Origin: an uncultured Gammaproteobacteria bacterium
GTDB lineage: Bacteria; Pseudomonadota; Gammaproteobacteria; PS1; Pseudothioglobaceae
Length of the DNA: 64,000 bases
NCBI GenBank assembly: GCA_902556205.1
Contig: CACDVH010000002.1
Coordinates: 62,001-126,000, forward strand
Direction of reading: 5' to 3'
Shown here: positions 52,153-61,542 of the stretch, in pieces
Numbering within the stretch: position 1 is the first letter of the stretch
Layout: each line of letters begins with the position of its first letter
Notes under the pieces: generated by a model
Told to the model about the DNA's origin: nothing
The model's input: only the letters and a program-made list of their open reading frames with translations
Database searches by the model: none
Program-made: the position numbers and the translations under genes

Positions 52153-53514
52153 ATGGCAAAGACAAAAGTTGAGTTTGTATGCCGAGAGTGTGGTGCTTCA
52201 CACCATCAATGGGCCGGCCAGTGTTTAGATTGCAAGGCATGGAATACTCTGGAAGAGGTTGTCATATCTCAAGCTACAGCATCCAAGCCTGAGAGCTTAC
52301 AAGATCTTCCAGCCTCTAAAGTTCAGCACCTATCAGAAATTAAATCTCAAAACAAAGACCGACTATCAACAGGACTCACAGAGCTTGATCGAACTCTTGG
52401 AGGGGGCCTTGTTGATGGATCTGTTGTCCTTATTGGTGGAGACCCCGGGATTGGTAAGTCGACTCTGATTCTTCAAGCCTTATCAGCTCTTAATAAAGCA
52501 AACACAACTCTGTATGTGAGCGGAGAGGAATCTGCAGAGCAAGTGAGTGAAAGGGCGGTTAGACTTGGAATCAAGGAGGATGTTCTTTTTATTGGTGAAA
52601 CACACTTAGAGAAAATTCTTAAACTGTCGAAAGATGTTCAACCAAAAGTCATTGTCATTGACTCAATTCAAACCATGGTGACTGATCTTTCAACATCAGC
52701 TCCTGGCTCAGTAACTCAAGTTAGAGATTGCGCTGCGCAGCTCACTCAATATGCTAAACAAACTAACACGATTCTCTTGATGATTGGCCATGTAACTAAG
52801 GGTGGAGCGCTTGCGGGACCAAGAATACTTGAGCATATGGTTGATGCAGTACTTTATTTTGAGGGTGATGCAGGAGGCCGTTATCGTATTATTAGGGCGG
52901 TAAAAAATCGCTTTGGAGCAGTGAATGAAATAAGCGTATTCGCGATGGGTGAGAAAGGCCTACAACAAGTGAGCAATCCTTCCTCTATTTTTCTATCAAA
53001 TCAAGAAAACCCTTCCTCCGGATCTATGGTGATGGTCACTAGAGAGGCTACAAGACCACTTTTAATTGAAATTCAAGCATTAGTTGACCAGTCCAATGGC
53101 ACTCCAAAGCGAGTGAGCGTTGGTCTTGATCAAAACAGACTGGCTCTTCAGCTAGCCATTCTTCATAAGCATTCTGGAATATCAACCTTTGATCAAGACG
53201 TCTTTATTAATGTGGTTGGTGGAATTAAGGTCAGCGAAACTGCATCAGACCTAGTTGTCATGCTCTCTATTGTTTCAAGCCTAAGAGACAAGGTAATTCC
53301 AAATAATTGGATTGCGTTTGGTGAGGTTGGCTTAACTGGTGAAGTAAGACCTGTCTACAACGCCCAAGAAAGGCTATCTGAAGCTCAAAAACAGGGATTT
53401 GAAGTGGCAATCATTCCCAAGGGTAATCACCCAAAGAAAAGCATTAAAGGCTTGAAAATTGTGTCAGTAGGGTACCTATATCAAGCGATCCAGTATTTGC
53501 TTGAAAATAGCTAG
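52153..53514 (+). CDS. radA: DNA repair protein RadA (Sms)
   Basis: A RecA-like branch-migration ATPase. The 453-aa protein has a C4 zinc finger (Cys10, 13, 24 and 27), Walker A GGDPGIGKST (95-104), the RadA-specific KNRFG motif in AVKNRFGAVNEI, and a C-terminal Lon-protease-like domain (about 280-453, with GEVGLTGEVRPV). It ends the glyA-nrdR-radA operon, 3 bp before the convergent cobO stop. Confidence 0.96.
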   Translation: MAKTKVEFVCRECGASHHQWAGQCLDCKAWNTLEEVVISQATASKPESLQDLPASKVQHLSEIKSQNKDRLSTGLTELDRTLGGGLVDGSVVLIGGDPGIGKSTLILQALSALNKANTTLYVSGEESAEQVSERAVRLGIKEDVLFIGETHLEKILKLSKDVQPKVIVIDSIQTMVTDLSTSAPGSVTQVRDCAAQLTQYAKQTNTILLMIGHVTKGGALAGPRILEHMVDAVLYFEGDAGGRYRIIRAVKNRFGAVNEISVFAMGEKGLQQVSNPSSIFLSNQENPSSGSMVMVTREATRPLLIEIQALVDQSNGTPKRVSVGLDQNRLALQLAILHKHSGISTFDQDVFINVVGGIKVSETASDLVVMLSIVSSLRDKVIPNNWIAFGEVGLTGEVRPVYNAQERLSEAQKQGFEVAIIPKGNHPKKSIKGLKIVSVGYLYQAIQYLLENS

Positions 53515-53517
53515 TAA

Positions 53518-54108
53518 CTATAGATCAATCCCTTTTTGAGCTCTAATATTAGCCCTAAAAGCATGCTTTATATCTTCAACCTCGCTCACTGTATCTGAAG
53601 CGTCAATTAAGCCCTGGCTAGCAGCTCTACCAGTAATAACAACATGCTGATCCTTTGGTCTGTTTGATAGGGCATTCAATACTTCAGCCTCATCAAGGTA
53701 TTTATAGTTAATCATGTAAGTAATTTCATCAAGAACCACTAATGCTATCTCTGGATTAGATAGAAATTGCTTTGCTTCATTCCAAGTAGCAGTTGCTTTT
53801 ATCTTGTCTTGTTCCTTATCTTGAGTATCCCAGGTAAAACCACTCTCCATATGGGAAGACAGAATATTTGGGTGATCCTCTAAAAAAAGATCCTCCCCTG
53901 TTTGCTGATCTCCTTTCAAGAAACGAACAAGACCAACATTCATATCATAGCCCAAGGCTCTGCAGATCATCCCCATGGCTGAGGATGATTTGCCTTTACC
54001 ATTTCCAGTTAATAGAACAGTAATCCCTTTATCAATATTTGCAGCATCAATTCTAGAATCAATGTATTCTTTCTTACGCTGCATGCGTTTTTTATAGGTC
54101 GTACTCAT
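53518..54108 (-). CDS. cobO: Cob(I)alamin adenosyltransferase, CobO/BtuR type
   Basis: Transfers the adenosyl group of ATP to cob(I)alamin to make coenzyme B12. The 196-aa enzyme has the characteristic P-loop GNGKGKSSSAMGMICRALG (35-53), VGLVRFLKGD, VLDEITYMINYKYLD and VITGRAASQGLIDASD. It follows the receptor gene by 32 bp under the same riboswitch, so uptake and activation of corrinoids are co-regulated. No de novo corrin ring genes are present. Confidence 0.93.
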   Translation of the reverse strand: MSTTYKKRMQRKKEYIDSRIDAANIDKGITVLLTGNGKGKSSSAMGMICRALGYDMNVGLVRFLKGDQQTGEDLFLEDHPNILSSHMESGFTWDTQDKEQDKIKATATWNEAKQFLSNPEIALVVLDEITYMINYKYLDEAEVLNALSNRPKDQHVVITGRAASQGLIDASDTVSEVEDIKHAFRANIRAQKGIDL

Positions 54109-54140
54109 AATCTATTAAACCCCTTTTTATTAACAAATTA

Positions 54141-55895
54141 CTAGAAAGTGTATGTTAACCCTAGAGTTGATGTTTTTCCAAGAGTATTATAGCCTTTAGC
54201 CATTTCATAATCCTTATCTAAAGCGTTATTCCTGTTCAAATAAACACTCAAGTTTTCAGTAAAATCATAACTAGTACTTAGGTTAAGAAGCCCATATCCA
54301 CCATTTTTTCCATTTGAATGATCATCCTTATCCCAGGCCCAAGACCTTGCTGTCCAGTTAATATTTCTGTTCCATTTGCCTGAAGATTTAGAAAGATTTA
54401 ATGAAATTGTACTATTAGGCCTTCTACCTTTTTGTAAATCAGTAGATTTAGCAATTGCTTTGTTAAAGTTGAGCGAGCTATCAAGGTCCCATCCCATTAA
54501 TTCAGTATCTAATACCAATTCAACTCCTTGAATATTTACAATTCCATCATTTTCGTAATAATCTAGTGGCCAATTACTTCCGTTATATTTAAATGCATCT
54601 TTGAGTTTACTTTTGTAAATCTTTAACTCAACATTTCCCCAATCATTTAAAGAATTTAAACCTAACTCCATATTTTGAGATAATTCAGGCTTTAGAGCAG
54701 TCTTTCCAGCTTTAACATTAGCATTATTGGCATAATGATTTGGTAAGTTAGTCGCAGTAGCATAAGACCCATTTAATCTTAAATTTGCACTTAAGTCCCT
54801 AGCCCAATTGAAGTTATAAGTTGTATGGGAGCTAAATTTATCATGATCAATAATTCTTGCTCCAATAGATAATTCATTGGTACCAATTAATCCTTGCCAT
54901 TGGCTAAATACATCAGTATGTTTAATTTCCTTTAAATTACCAACATCTTTATCAACTGAATTCATTAAGCCAATGGATAGTTTGCTAGAATTAAAATCAA
55001 GTTCATTAATTATTGACATTGTGTTTAGTTCATACTTACTTCCATGTCGAAGAATATTCTGGTCATTAATTTCAACTCTTGTCTGAAATCTATCACTAAA
55101 CTTTTGAGTTAAACCTAAACCTATTTGTCTTAAATCATTTTCATAATTTTCATTCCCAAAGGTTTCGTCATACATGATATTAGCTTTTGAATCAATCATG
55201 TTAAGACTCACTGATGTATTTTCACCAATATCTCCACCAATGTTTAAACCAAATGATTGTCTATCACTTGGGTCCAAATCTCCATCTCCTTTAGCATCAA
55301 TACCATCAGTTATAAAGTCCGAAAAGGTAAAATCTAAGTAACCATTTTCATCTTTATAATAAGAGTTGAAACTTGATTGCTTTGTTCCTTTTGAACCATA
55401 AGAAGTGTCAATTGTATTACTTGTAATTGCATTCTCATCTTTATCAGTAAAAACATTAATCACACCACCAATAGCACCAGGACCATATAAAGAAGTGAAA
55501 GGCCCTTTTGAAATTTCAATACTGCTAATTTGATTAAGTGGAATCATTTTAAAATTTGGCTGACCACCAGTGATAGTTACTTTTTGACCATCAATTAAAA
55601 GCAAAGTATGAGAAGCTTCATTACCTCTTAAGCGAACAGAAGCCATATTTCCTGTACCACCCTCAAAACTGATTGAAGGGATATTTTCCAATAGTTCAAC
55701 AAAAGTTGAGGCACCAGTTTTTTTTATATCTGATTTGTCAAGTTTGATAGAAGTAGCAACAGGCCCAATAACTGGGGAAGATGTTCTATATTCATTATTT
55801 AAAGTGATTTTAATTGGTCCAATAACAGCTAGCGCTGAATTAGCCATAAAAATTGCTGATAAAGCAGCAATAAAGATTGTTTTTTTAGTAAACAT
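54141..55895 (-). CDS. btuB: TonB-dependent outer-membrane cobalamin receptor, BtuB-like
   Basis: The 584-aa protein has a signal peptide (IFIAALSAIFMANSALA), a plug domain (about 45-155, with SISFEGGTGNMASVRLRGNE, TLLLIDGQKVT and ISKGPFTSLYGPGAIGGVIN) and a 22-strand-type barrel ending in LGLTYTF with the terminal Phe required for outer-membrane insertion. The length matches BtuB (about 600 aa). The ligand assignment rests on the cobalamin riboswitch directly upstream and the adenosyltransferase downstream. TonB/ExbBD and BtuFCD are not in the window. Confidence 0.9.
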   Translation of the reverse strand: MFTKKTIFIAALSAIFMANSALAVIGPIKITLNNEYRTSSPVIGPVATSIKLDKSDIKKTGASTFVELLENIPSISFEGGTGNMASVRLRGNEASHTLLLIDGQKVTITGGQPNFKMIPLNQISSIEISKGPFTSLYGPGAIGGVINVFTDKDENAITSNTIDTSYGSKGTKQSSFNSYYKDENGYLDFTFSDFITDGIDAKGDGDLDPSDRQSFGLNIGGDIGENTSVSLNMIDSKANIMYDETFGNENYENDLRQIGLGLTQKFSDRFQTRVEINDQNILRHGSKYELNTMSIINELDFNSSKLSIGLMNSVDKDVGNLKEIKHTDVFSQWQGLIGTNELSIGARIIDHDKFSSHTTYNFNWARDLSANLRLNGSYATATNLPNHYANNANVKAGKTALKPELSQNMELGLNSLNDWGNVELKIYKSKLKDAFKYNGSNWPLDYYENDGIVNIQGVELVLDTELMGWDLDSSLNFNKAIAKSTDLQKGRRPNSTISLNLSKSSGKWNRNINWTARSWAWDKDDHSNGKNGGYGLLNLSTSYDFTENLSVYLNRNNALDKDYEMAKGYNTLGKTSTLGLTYTF

Positions 55896-55960
55896 ATTGA
55901 CCCCTTATAAATTGAATTAAAAGAGGGATTGAGAGATAAAGAATCAAACATTTATGAATC

Positions 55961-56079
55961 CTTAACTCACCACCCATCGTAGTATTAAGTAAATCAATTT
56001 GATACGTATCGGACTCATCTTAAAGAAACACCGTTGCGAGGGCAGCGTCGGATTCGCACCAACTTCCGTCATCAAATTT
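55961..56079 (-). promoter_or_regulatory. Cobalamin riboswitch (compact) of btuB-cobO
   Basis: Read on the minus strand, a P1-like stem is formed by AATTTGAT (56072-56079) and ATCAAATT (55996-56003). Inside are the conserved core GGAAGTTGGTGCGAATCC, then GCTGCCCTCGCAACGGT, and the B12 box GAGTCCGATAC. A downstream hairpin (CTTAA/TTAAG, 55961-55989) may supply the kissing loop or the expression platform. The aptamer is short (about 85 nt) and lacks the long peripheral stems of class I, which suggests the class II form common in marine bacteria. Vitamin B12 should repress the receptor and adenosyltransferase. Confidence 0.9.
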
Positions 56080-56165
56080 ATGGAGATTATATCTTTTTTT
56101 ATAAATTGCGCAATAGTTAATTTCTAAAGTTTTTTTTACTTTTCAAACATAATAATAACAATGCT

Positions 56166-56193
56166 TTGAAGTATATTAAGTCTTAGGTAAAAT
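56166..56193 (+). promoter_or_regulatory. Candidate promoter of pheA-hisC-tyrA-aroA
   Basis: TTGAAG (56166-56171) and TAAAAT (56188-56193) are 16 bp apart, 31 bp before the pheA ATG and just outside the riboswitch on the other strand. Confidence 0.45.
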
Positions 56194-56224
56194 ACACCCA
56201 AAACATGAAACTAAAGCTTTACTG

Positions 56225-57304
56225 ATGAAAAGTAGGTCGCTTCAAAATTTAAGGTCAGAAATTGATGAACTGGATCAAAAGATTCAGCTCCTTATTTCTG
56301 AGCGTGCAGACCTTGCTGCAGAGGTAGCACTAGTAAAGCAAGAATCAAATACTCAAAATGCTTTTTATCGTCCTGAGAGAGAGGCTGAAGTTCTCAGTAA
56401 AGTGATTGAAAGAAACAAAAGTCTTCTTAAGGACAAAGATATTGCTCTCATTTTTAGAGAGATTATGTCTGCATGCCTTGCTCTAGAACAGCCACTAAAA
56501 ATTGCTTTTCTAGGCCCTGAGGGTACGTTTACTCAAGAGGCAGCACTCAAGCACTTCGGTCATGGCGTTTCTCCGCTTGACTGTGGAACTGTGGATGAGA
56601 TTTTTCATCAGGTAGAGACGGATAATGCGCAATATGGGGTAGTTCCAATTGAAAACTCTTCCAATGGCGTTATCGGTACCTCGCTTGATATGCTTTATAG
56701 TCATGACTTAAATATTTGTGGTGAGGTTGAAATAGCGGTTGCGCATCATTTGATGATGCAGGATCAGTCGAAAGAAATTAAGGTGATCTATGCCCATCAA
56801 CAAGCACTTGATCAATGTCACAGATGGCTTGCAAATCATTACCCAAATACTGAACTCAGACCTGTAGCCTCGAATGCTCTCGGTGCTAGAATGGTCAAGG
56901 ATGAGCCAAATGCGGCAGCAATTGCATCAAAAGTCGCGCTCAACATTTATGGGCTTCAAAGGGTGGCGAAGAATATTGAGGACAATGCCGGCAACGTGAC
57001 ACGCTTTATAGTCATCGGTAAGGATGAAGTGCCCAAAGGAGTGAACGATAAAACCTCTTTATTGGTTGTTACTAAACATGAATCTGGCGCACTCTTTAAC
57101 TTACTTGAACCGTTCAAAGAAAATAATATTAATATGCTTCAGTTGGCAAGACATCCAATCCCAGGAGTTAAATGGGAGTACCTATTCTTCATAGATATAG
57201 AAGGGCATCAGGATGAAAAGAATGTTAATGATGCTATTAAAAAAATTGAATCAAGAGTTTCTAAACTGGAGATACTTGGGTCCTACCCAGTTGCTGTTCT
57301 ATGA
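56225..57304 (+). CDS. pheA: Bifunctional chorismate mutase/prephenate dehydratase
   Basis: Converts chorismate through prephenate to phenylpyruvate for phenylalanine. The 359-aa protein has an AroQ chorismate mutase domain (1-90), a dehydratase domain (92-270, with FLGPEGTFTQEAA, VPIENSSNGVIG and the catalytic VTRFIVIG) and a C-terminal ACT domain (275-359). In the ACT domain GALFNLL is present, but the phenylalanine-binding ESRP motif reads ARHP (309-311 region), so feedback inhibition may be weaker or different. It overlaps hisC by 4 bp. Confidence 0.95.
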   Translation: MKSRSLQNLRSEIDELDQKIQLLISERADLAAEVALVKQESNTQNAFYRPEREAEVLSKVIERNKSLLKDKDIALIFREIMSACLALEQPLKIAFLGPEGTFTQEAALKHFGHGVSPLDCGTVDEIFHQVETDNAQYGVVPIENSSNGVIGTSLDMLYSHDLNICGEVEIAVAHHLMMQDQSKEIKVIYAHQQALDQCHRWLANHYPNTELRPVASNALGARMVKDEPNAAAIASKVALNIYGLQRVAKNIEDNAGNVTRFIVIGKDEVPKGVNDKTSLLVVTKHESGALFNLLEPFKENNINMLQLARHPIPGVKWEYLFFIDIEGHQDEKNVNDAIKKIESRVSKLEILGSYPVAVL

Positions 57305-58365
57305 ATGCCTGTGAATCAATTCTTGGCTTGAGTCCATATCAAGGAGGAAAGCCAATAGAAGAGCTTGCAAGAGAACTTGGATTAACAAAAATTTCTAAAC
57401 TGGCATCTAACGAAAACCCCCTAGGGGTTAGCACTAAAGTTCAAAAAGCAATTAATGATTCTCTATCCAGTTTAAATCGCTACCCTGATGGAAACTGCTT
57501 TGAGCTTAAAGAGGCAATTGCAAAAAAACACAACGTTTCATCAAGCATGATTTCCTTGGGTAATGGCTCAAATGAGCTTTTAGAGCTCATAGCGAGGGTT
57601 TTTGTTTCAAAGCAAATTGATGAGGTCATATTCTCTCAATATGCTTTTGTTGTATACCCTTTAGTGACTCAGGCATTAGGTGCGACTGCTATTGTGTCTC
57701 CAGCTAATAACTTTGGGCATGACTTAAACGCAATGCTGAGCCTAATAACTAATGAAACAAAACTAATCTTTGTTGCAAATCCTAATAACCCAACAGGTAC
57801 GCTTTTGAGTGATGAGGAGGTCTATAGCTTTCTAAAACAAGTTCCTAGTCATATTCCAGTCGTATTAGACCAGGCCTATTTTGAATATTTGAATATAGAC
57901 GATCAAGCTATTAGCTGGTTAAGTGAATTTGAAAATCTTATTATCTCTCGTACTTTCTCAAAGGCCTATGGTCTTGCAGGTCTTCGAGTTGGATACTCGA
58001 TTTGTAGCAATACAATTGCAGACTACATCAATAGAGTAAGAGAGCCTTTTAATGTCAATCATACTGCTCAGATGGCAGCTATTGCAGCGCTAGGTGATGA
58101 CGAGTACCTTGCAGACTCAGTAAAAATGAATTCTGATGGCTATAATCAGCTAGTAAGCGGATTTGAAGCATTCGGATTAAACTATATTCCTTCATTTGCT
58201 AACTTTATAGCAGTTGAATTTGATGATGCCATGGGTATTTACAATAGTCTTCTGAAAGAAGGAGTTATAGTGCGTCCAGTTGAAATGAAAGACTACCTCA
58301 GAATTTCTATCGGCACACTGAATGAAAATAATCATTTACTTGAAGCTCTTAAAAAAGTTTTATGA
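57301..58365 (+). CDS. hisC: HisC-type histidinol-phosphate/aromatic aminotransferase
   Basis: A fold-type I PLP aminotransferase of 354 aa with ASNENPLG, NPNNPTGTLLS, the PLP lysine in SRTFSKAYGLAGLRVGY and the Arg in LRISIGT. Its place between pheA and tyrA, overlapping both by 4 bp, indicates that it transaminates phenylpyruvate and/or 4-hydroxyphenylpyruvate in addition to, or instead of, histidinol phosphate. This pheA-hisC-tyrA-aroA order is known from Pseudomonas and relatives. Confidence 0.92.
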   Translation: MNACESILGLSPYQGGKPIEELARELGLTKISKLASNENPLGVSTKVQKAINDSLSSLNRYPDGNCFELKEAIAKKHNVSSSMISLGNGSNELLELIARVFVSKQIDEVIFSQYAFVVYPLVTQALGATAIVSPANNFGHDLNAMLSLITNETKLIFVANPNNPTGTLLSDEEVYSFLKQVPSHIPVVLDQAYFEYLNIDDQAISWLSEFENLIISRTFSKAYGLAGLRVGYSICSNTIADYINRVREPFNVNHTAQMAAIAALGDDEYLADSVKMNSDGYNQLVSGFEAFGLNYIPSFANFIAVEFDDAMGIYNSLLKEGVIVRPVEMKDYLRISIGTLNENNHLLEALKKVL

Positions 58366-59213
58366 TTAATAAGATCACAATAATTGGTGTGGGACTAATT
58401 GGAGGGTCTCTCGCAAGAGCTCTAAAAGAAAGGAATTTAGCTAAGGTTGTTTTTGGCTATGGAAGAGACCAAGCTCGCCTTAAAGGTGCTCAAAAATTAA
58501 ATGTAATAGATCAATTTTCAACTAGCATTGAAGAGGCTATCGTTGGAGCTGAGATTATCGTCATTGCCACTCCAGTAGGAACATTCCAAAGCATACTTGG
58601 AGAGATTGAACCTCTACTAAATGATAATGTCATTATCACTGATGTAGGAAGCACTAAAACAGATATAGTTAATATTGTTCATAATGTTTTAAAAGTTAAG
58701 TCAAACTGCTTTATTCCAGCTCATCCAATTGCTGGAAAAGAAAGAAGCGGCTTTGAAGTGAGTGATTCAATGCTTTTTGATGGAAAGAAAGTCATCATAA
58801 CACCTCAAGAAAATAACTCTTCTGAATCTATTAAAGTGATAGAGGGGATGTGGAAAGGTGTCGGCGCAGAGGTAGATTTTATGAGCTCAGAGTCTCATGA
58901 TAATCTACTCGGCATGACATCACATCTTCCTCATATGCTTGCCTTTTCTTTGGTGAACTATCTTGTGAATCAAAATCCAACAGCTTCAATATACGCGGGT
59001 GGAGGATTCAAGGATTTTTCAAGAATTGCATCAGGAGATGCGATCATGTGGCGTGATATTTGCCTCCAGAACAAAGATCAAATCATTAGCCATTTGAAAG
59101 GTTATCAATCGACTCTCAATGATCTCTTGGAAGCGATTGGTGATGAAAATAGTGAAAAGCTAGAACACTTATTCACAACAGCAAAAAAAACTCGGGATTC
59201 ATGGTTAGGATAG
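58362..59213 (+). CDS. tyrA: Prephenate dehydrogenase
   Basis: Oxidises prephenate (or arogenate) to the tyrosine precursor. The 283-aa protein has the NAD(P)-binding IIGVGLIGGSLARALKE, IVIATPVGTF, TDVGSTKTDIV, the substrate-binding HPIAGKERSGFEVSD and LLGMTSHLPHMLAFSLV. There is no fused chorismate mutase or ACT domain. It starts within the hisC stop and ends 7 bp before aroA. Confidence 0.94.
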   Translation: MINKITIIGVGLIGGSLARALKERNLAKVVFGYGRDQARLKGAQKLNVIDQFSTSIEEAIVGAEIIVIATPVGTFQSILGEIEPLLNDNVIITDVGSTKTDIVNIVHNVLKVKSNCFIPAHPIAGKERSGFEVSDSMLFDGKKVIITPQENNSSESIKVIEGMWKGVGAEVDFMSSESHDNLLGMTSHLPHMLAFSLVNYLVNQNPTASIYAGGGFKDFSRIASGDAIMWRDICLQNKDQIISHLKGYQSTLNDLLEAIGDENSEKLEHLFTTAKKTRDSWLG

Positions 59214-59220
59214 CTCTCTA

Positions 59221-60525
59221 ATGTCAAACTTTTTAACATCAAATTCTGGGCCATTAAAGGGCTCGATTAAAGTGCCTGGAGACAAGTCAATATCTCACAG
59301 ATCAATTATGCTAGGCTCTATTGCCGAGGGTGTGACAAGGGTTTCAGGGTTTTTGGAAGGTGAGGATAGCCTTGCGACTTTGAATGCTTTTAGGGATATG
59401 GGGGTCCAAATTGAAAGGCATGGATCAAATGTAGTCATACATGGTGTAGGTATGAGAGGCTTAAAGGAACCTAAAAATCCTCTTAATTTGGGAAATTCAG
59501 GAACTTCAATTCGCTTAATGTCGGGTCTGCTCAGTGCTCAAAATTTTGACTCAAAGCTATGCGGTGACGAGTCACTATCAACAAGACCTATGGGAAGAGT
59601 CATTAACCCGCTTCGAGAAATGGGAGCTGACATATTTGGAGATGATTCAAGGCCACCATTGACAATTAAAGGTGGAAGCAAGTTATCTGGTATTGAATAT
59701 ACTCTTCCAGTCGCCTCTGCTCAAATTAAATCTTGCCTACTTTTGGCTGGCCTATATGGCGAGGGTATAACTACAGTTATCGAAAATGGAATATCGCGAG
59801 ATCATACAGAGAGAATGCTTAGAGGCTTTGGCTATGATGTCATATCATCAAACAATAGAATTTCATTATTAGGCGGTGGCTCATTAAAGGGTTGTGATAT
59901 TGAGGTGCCAAGCGATATCTCTTCTGCAGCATTTTTTATGGTTGCAGGCTGTATTTCAAAAGACTCTAGCATTACTCTTAATTCAGTCAATATAAACCCA
60001 ACTAGAACTGGAGTCATCGACATTCTCAAGTTAATGGGCGGAAATATTGAACTACTTAATCAAAGGCTTCAGGCAGGAGAGCTGATTGCAGATATTAAGG
60101 TTTCCTCATCAAACCTTAAAGGGATTCAAATTCCTGAAAACCTTGTTCCACTTGCCATAGATGAGTTTCCTGTATTGTTTATTGCTGCTAGCTGCGCAGA
60201 TGGTGAAACAGTCCTGACTGGAGCAAAAGAACTTAGAGTAAAAGAGTCAGATCGAATACAAGTCATGGCTGATGGACTCACCTCGCTAGGGATAGAAAAT
60301 CATGTTTTGGAAGATGGAATTCGTATTCTGGGCGGAGAGTTCACTAAGCAAGACTCCTCTATCAAATCTCATCACGATCATAGAATCTCTATGGCGTTTG
60401 CAATTGCATCTGTGAGATCAAAATTTGACATAGAGATTGAGGGAGTTGATAACGTTAAAACTTCTTTTCCTAACTTTGAAGTGTTAGCAAACTCAATTGG
60501 GATGAGCATTAAACAAGTAGGATAG
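59221..60525 (+). CDS. aroA: 5-enolpyruvylshikimate-3-phosphate synthase
   Basis: Sixth shikimate-pathway enzyme, making EPSP from shikimate 3-phosphate and PEP. The 434-aa protein has the substrate loop KGSIKVPGDKSISHRSIML, the PEP-binding LNLGNSGTSIRLMSGLL and RVKESDRIQVMADGL. The LGNSGTSIRL and ASAQIKSCLLLA elements place it with the class II-type enzymes that tolerate changes in the PEP site, although class cannot be settled by eye. It closes the four-gene operon; cmk and rpsA, which often follow, are absent. Confidence 0.95.
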   Translation: MSNFLTSNSGPLKGSIKVPGDKSISHRSIMLGSIAEGVTRVSGFLEGEDSLATLNAFRDMGVQIERHGSNVVIHGVGMRGLKEPKNPLNLGNSGTSIRLMSGLLSAQNFDSKLCGDESLSTRPMGRVINPLREMGADIFGDDSRPPLTIKGGSKLSGIEYTLPVASAQIKSCLLLAGLYGEGITTVIENGISRDHTERMLRGFGYDVISSNNRISLLGGGSLKGCDIEVPSDISSAAFFMVAGCISKDSSITLNSVNINPTRTGVIDILKLMGGNIELLNQRLQAGELIADIKVSSSNLKGIQIPENLVPLAIDEFPVLFIAASCADGETVLTGAKELRVKESDRIQVMADGLTSLGIENHVLEDGIRILGGEFTKQDSSIKSHHDHRISMAFAIASVRSKFDIEIEGVDNVKTSFPNFEVLANSIGMSIKQVG

Positions 60526-60558
60526 TCACTATGGCAAGCACTAGAAGCACTAGGTTGT

Positions 60559-60564
60559 TATAAT
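60559..60564 (+). promoter_or_regulatory. Candidate -10 element of lepB
   Basis: A perfect TATAAT 30 bp before the lepB start; the -35 region is not convincing. It would give lepB its own promoter after aroA. Confidence 0.35.
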
Positions 60565-60593
60565 ACGCCCTTTAAAAAAATAGCTCGATTCCT

Positions 60594-61508
60594 ATGTCTA
60601 TATACGAAGCAGTATTAAAAAACGCAGAGCCTTTCTTTGCTTGGGATGTTCTATCCTGGCTCTTTATTGCAATGATTCTTGCCATTGCTATTGTTTTAAT
60701 TGATCTTTTCCTGTCAAAAGAAACAAGTGACTCAGTTTCAGATACAGCTCAAGAAAAATCTAAATTTGGACGGATAGCTTACTTTTTAATTTTTTTAAAG
60801 TTCTCTAAATCTGAAAAGTACAATCACAGACATAAGCTTGTCCAATGGTCGATTGAACTTTTTCCAGTTCTACTTTTAGTATTCGTTTTTAGGGGTTTTA
60901 TCTTTGAACCGTTTCGTGTTCCATCAAACTCTATGATGCCAACTCTCTTGACAGGTGATTTTATAGTGGTGAATAAATTTGATTATGGCTTCAGACTTCC
61001 AATTACAAACACTAAACTAGTCGAGTTCTCAAAGCCAAATAGAGGCGATGTTATCGTATTTAGGTATCCAAATTATGAAAAAAATCCTGGATACTCAGGT
61101 GTTGATTTTATTAAACGCATTGTTGCAACTCCGGGAGATGTGATTTCATACAGTGAAGACCAACTAAACATTAATGGTGAAGTGTTAGCAATTAAAAATA
61201 TTGGCCCCTACCTTGGTGTAGATTCTGGAAAAGCGATGAATAATTATAAGCTTGTCCAGGAATTAATGGATTCACAGCCTCATGAGGTGCTTTTAAATCC
61301 TAATGCCCAGTCAAAAGGTATACCAGAAATCACGATTCCAGAAGGGCACTACTTTGTTATGGGCGATAATCGCGCACACAGTAGTGATTCTCGTTTCTGG
61401 GGTTTTGTTCCAGAAGAGTACATAATTGGACGAGCAATTGGTATTTGGATGCACTGGGACTGGAATTACAACACTATGCAATTCAGAAGAATAGGTGGTT
61501 TTAATTAA
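60594..61508 (+). CDS. lepB: Signal peptidase I
   Basis: Removes signal peptides at the periplasmic face of the inner membrane. The 304-aa protein has an N-terminal span (SWLFIAMILAIAIVLIDLFL), a second span (LFPVLLLVFVFRGFIF), the catalytic Ser113 in VPSNSMMPTLLTGDFIVVN and Lys174 in VDFIKRIVATPGD, and box E GDNRAHSSDSRFWG. Length and architecture agree with gammaproteobacterial LepB. Confidence 0.96.
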   Translation: MSIYEAVLKNAEPFFAWDVLSWLFIAMILAIAIVLIDLFLSKETSDSVSDTAQEKSKFGRIAYFLIFLKFSKSEKYNHRHKLVQWSIELFPVLLLVFVFRGFIFEPFRVPSNSMMPTLLTGDFIVVNKFDYGFRLPITNTKLVEFSKPNRGDVIVFRYPNYEKNPGYSGVDFIKRIVATPGDVISYSEDQLNINGEVLAIKNIGPYLGVDSGKAMNNYKLVQELMDSQPHEVLLNPNAQSKGIPEITIPEGHYFVMGDNRAHSSDSRFWGFVPEEYIIGRAIGIWMHWDWNYNTMQFRRIGGFN

Positions 61509-61539
61509 AAAAGCCCTCCATTTTAGATAGAGGACTTTT
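61509..61539. terminator. Bidirectional terminator between lepB and the protease gene
   Basis: AAAAGCCCTC (61509-61518) pairs with GAGGACTTTT (61530-61539) with one mismatch; the A- and T-runs at the ends suit termination in both directions between two convergent genes. Confidence 0.75.
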
Positions 61540-61542
61540 CTA

